In this document: positions 52,009 through 53,389 of the stretch, piece by piece
Position numbering within the stretch: the stretch's first letter is position 1
Layout: each line of letters begins with the position of its first letter
Assembly (NCBI GenBank): GCA_944325825.1
Contig: CALVBP010000012.1
Location: 1-53,389, forward strand
Source: Candidatus Gastranaerophilales bacterium
GTDB taxonomy: Bacteria > Cyanobacteriota > Vampirovibrionia > Gastranaerophilales > Gastranaerophilaceae
DNA length: 53,389 nt
Reading direction: 5' to 3'
Notes under the pieces: generated by a model
Seen by the model: the letters and a program-made list of their open reading frames with translations, nothing else
Told to the model about the DNA's origin: nothing
Databases searched by the model: none
Program-made: the position numbers and the translations under genes

Positions 52009-53389
52009 ATGATTGAACGTATAAAGAAAATAATAAAACAAGGCGAAGGTCCAAAAGTTGAATTTAAAAAAGCATATTACCAAGTGCCGGTAGATGTTTA
52101 TGAAACTGTTTGTGCATTCTTAAATACTGATGGTGGAGAAATATTTCTCGGAATTAATAATGACGGTGTTATAGAAGGTGTTTTGCCTGATGCGGTTGAA
52201 AAGATGAAGAGCGACTTTATCACAACTATAAATAGCGGAAGCAAAATTCATCCTACGGTAATTTGTGATATTAATACCATCAACATCGATAATAAGATTT
52301 TATTATACATTCAAGTTGAAGAAAGTTCACAGGTTTACAAATGTGATAATAAGATTTATATACGACAGGGAGCATGTGATATTGATAAGACTAATGACAA
52401 TGAATTTATTACAAAATTATATCAGAATAAAAGCTCCATTTATTCCGAAAATAAAATTTATCCGTTTGTTCAGTACTCTGATCTTCGGGAAGATTTATTA
52501 GAAAAAGCAAAAACGATAGCAATACGCAGAAATCCTAATCATTTATGGAGAGATTTAGATTATAAGACAATACTTAAAAAATCTTCTTTATACTACAAGG
52601 ATTATGCAACGGGAGAAGAAGGCTATACACTTGCCGCTGTTCTATTATTTGGAAGTGATGATTTAATTCATGATATATTACCATCATTTAAAATTGATCT
52701 TGTAAAACGTGTTGATAATCCGTTAAGATATGATGATAGGATTGATTTACGGACAAACTTGATTGAGTCTTATGATTTGATGATTAATTTTGTAAATAAA
52801 TATTTGCCAAATCCATTCTATTTTGATGGAGATTCAAGAATAAACTTAAGAGATATTATTTTTAGAGAACTTGTGGCAAATATGCTGGTGCATAAAGAGT
52901 ACTTACGCCCGGAAGCAACTAAATTGATTATTGAGAGGGATATTATCACGACTGAAAATAGTAACAGACCTCATATGAAAGGGATTATTAATATCAAAAA
53001 TCTGACTCCTTATCCCAAAAATCCTAATATCTCTAAATTTTTTAGACAACTGGGGCGTGTTGAAGAGTTAGGTTCCGGAGTAGAAAATCTTCTTAAATAT
53101 TCCAAGAAATATTTTGGATATATGCCGGTAATTGATGACAATGATATTTTTAAGGTAACTGTTAAACATGAATTTTTTCCGATAATTAAAAAGAAAAAGA
53201 GTACAAAAAAACAGTACAATGCTCAATTAGATTTGTTTAATGATTATGTTCATAGTATCCCCCAAGCTGAAGGAAATACCCCCCAAGCTGAAGGAAATAC
53301 CCCCCAAGCTGAAGGAAATACCCCCCAAGATAAAGAATATAATATCATAACAGAAACAATAAATAAAATAAATAAAAAAATAAAAAATA
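52009..53389 (+). CDS. AlbA_2 (Schlafen-type) DNA-binding/ATP-binding protein, 3' end cut by window
   Basis: 460 codons are open from the ATG at 52009 to the window edge without a stop. Residues 12-120 are the AlbA_2/Schlafen domain (KVEFK at 16-20, LNTDGGEIFLGINNDG at 38-53). The second half is a GHKL-type ATP-binding domain as in the RecG-like C-terminal HATPase_c_4 family: FRELVANMLVHKEY (E287, N291, H295), ENSNRP, and RVEELGSGVENL. The tail holds three copies of PQAEGNT (53260-53322). Such proteins are putative transcription regulators or phage-defence proteins. Clear -10 but no Shine-Dalgarno. CCGG occurs at host frequency. Confidence 0.88.
   Translation, partial: MIERIKKIIKQGEGPKVEFKKAYYQVPVDVYETVCAFLNTDGGEIFLGINNDGVIEGVLPDAVEKMKSDFITTINSGSKIHPTVICDINTINIDNKILLYIQVEESSQVYKCDNKIYIRQGACDIDKTNDNEFITKLYQNKSSIYSENKIYPFVQYSDLREDLLEKAKTIAIRRNPNHLWRDLDYKTILKKSSLYYKDYATGEEGYTLAAVLLFGSDDLIHDILPSFKIDLVKRVDNPLRYDDRIDLRTNLIESYDLMINFVNKYLPNPFYFDGDSRINLRDIIFRELVANMLVHKEYLRPEATKLIIERDIITTENSNRPHMKGIINIKNLTPYPKNPNISKFFRQLGRVEELGSGVENLLKYSKKYFGYMPVIDDNDIFKVTVKHEFFPIIKKKKSTKKQYNAQLDLFNDYVHSIPQAEGNTPQAEGNTPQAEGNTPQDKEYNIITETINKINKKIKN
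53260..53328 (+). repeat. 21-bp coding minisatellite (PQAEGNT x3)
   Basis: Three identical 21-nt units at 53260, 53281 and 53302 encode PQAEGNT, followed by a partial fourth (PQ). The length is a multiple of three, so copy number can change without shifting the frame. Confidence 0.9.

Overview
The window is about 53 kb of low-GC bacterial chromosome. Several features point to a gut-associated Melainabacteria/Vampirovibrionia lineage (Gastranaerophilales-like). These are two tandem prepilin-like proteins with FTLAEVLIT-type leaders, a FliD flagellar cap protein, AT-rich coding with frequent CCGG, and lineage-style hypothetical proteins with short leaders ending in NFK/SFK. This assignment is an inference from gene style, not from a marker tree. 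TGA is used as a normal stop (for example at 46424-46426).

Layout. 1-3342: end of a surface-glycan cluster (GT8 glycosyltransferase cut by the window edge, GT2 glycosyltransferase, FkbM methyltransferase) in which all three proteins carry a related nucleotide-binding-like module. About 3364-12335: an accessory region with a DUF1643 protein, a small unknown protein, a decayed integration module (TGA-interrupted mini-ORF plus N-terminally truncated tyrosine recombinase), a giant 1,839-residue protein ending in an HEMTH zincin-like domain, and a PD-(D/E)XK-like protein. It ends at a tRNA-Ala gene followed by 99-bp tandem repeats built from tRNA pieces. CCGG is nearly absent between about 3.36 and 11.9 kb and common on both sides, which supports horizontal acquisition.

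12454-33001: mainly host genes. They include a methionine gamma-lyase-family protein, a degenerate HNH-like protein, an M16 peptidase with a small lipoprotein, dnaN, an isopropylmalate-isomerase small subunit, and a minus-strand run (two prepilins, an ABC sugar permease, a GH57 glycosidase). Then come recA with a helix-turn-helix/coiled-coil partner, an eda-kdgK-csaB operon, a CHASE2 adenylate cyclase, a BadF-type ATPase and an alanine/glycine symporter. 33165-51897: an AsmA-like protein, lepA, fliD, a phosphohexomutase-GtrA-rnhB operon, an mTERF-like repeat protein, a TPR protein with an acidic tail, recN, a membrane-anchored Hsp20 protein and dnaK. 52009-end: a Schlafen/AlbA_2-type ATP-binding protein running off the window, with a 21-bp tandem repeat in its C-terminal coding region.

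The most notable items are: the giant toxin-like zincin protein with palindromes upstream of it; an array of five TTTAAA boxes at exact 11-bp spacing; seven copies of TTTTCTACATT in the divergent promoter region at 44.2-44.4 kb; the tRNA-derived 99-bp repeats; the bacterial mTERF-like protein; and two genes whose promoter spacing predicts leaderless mRNAs.
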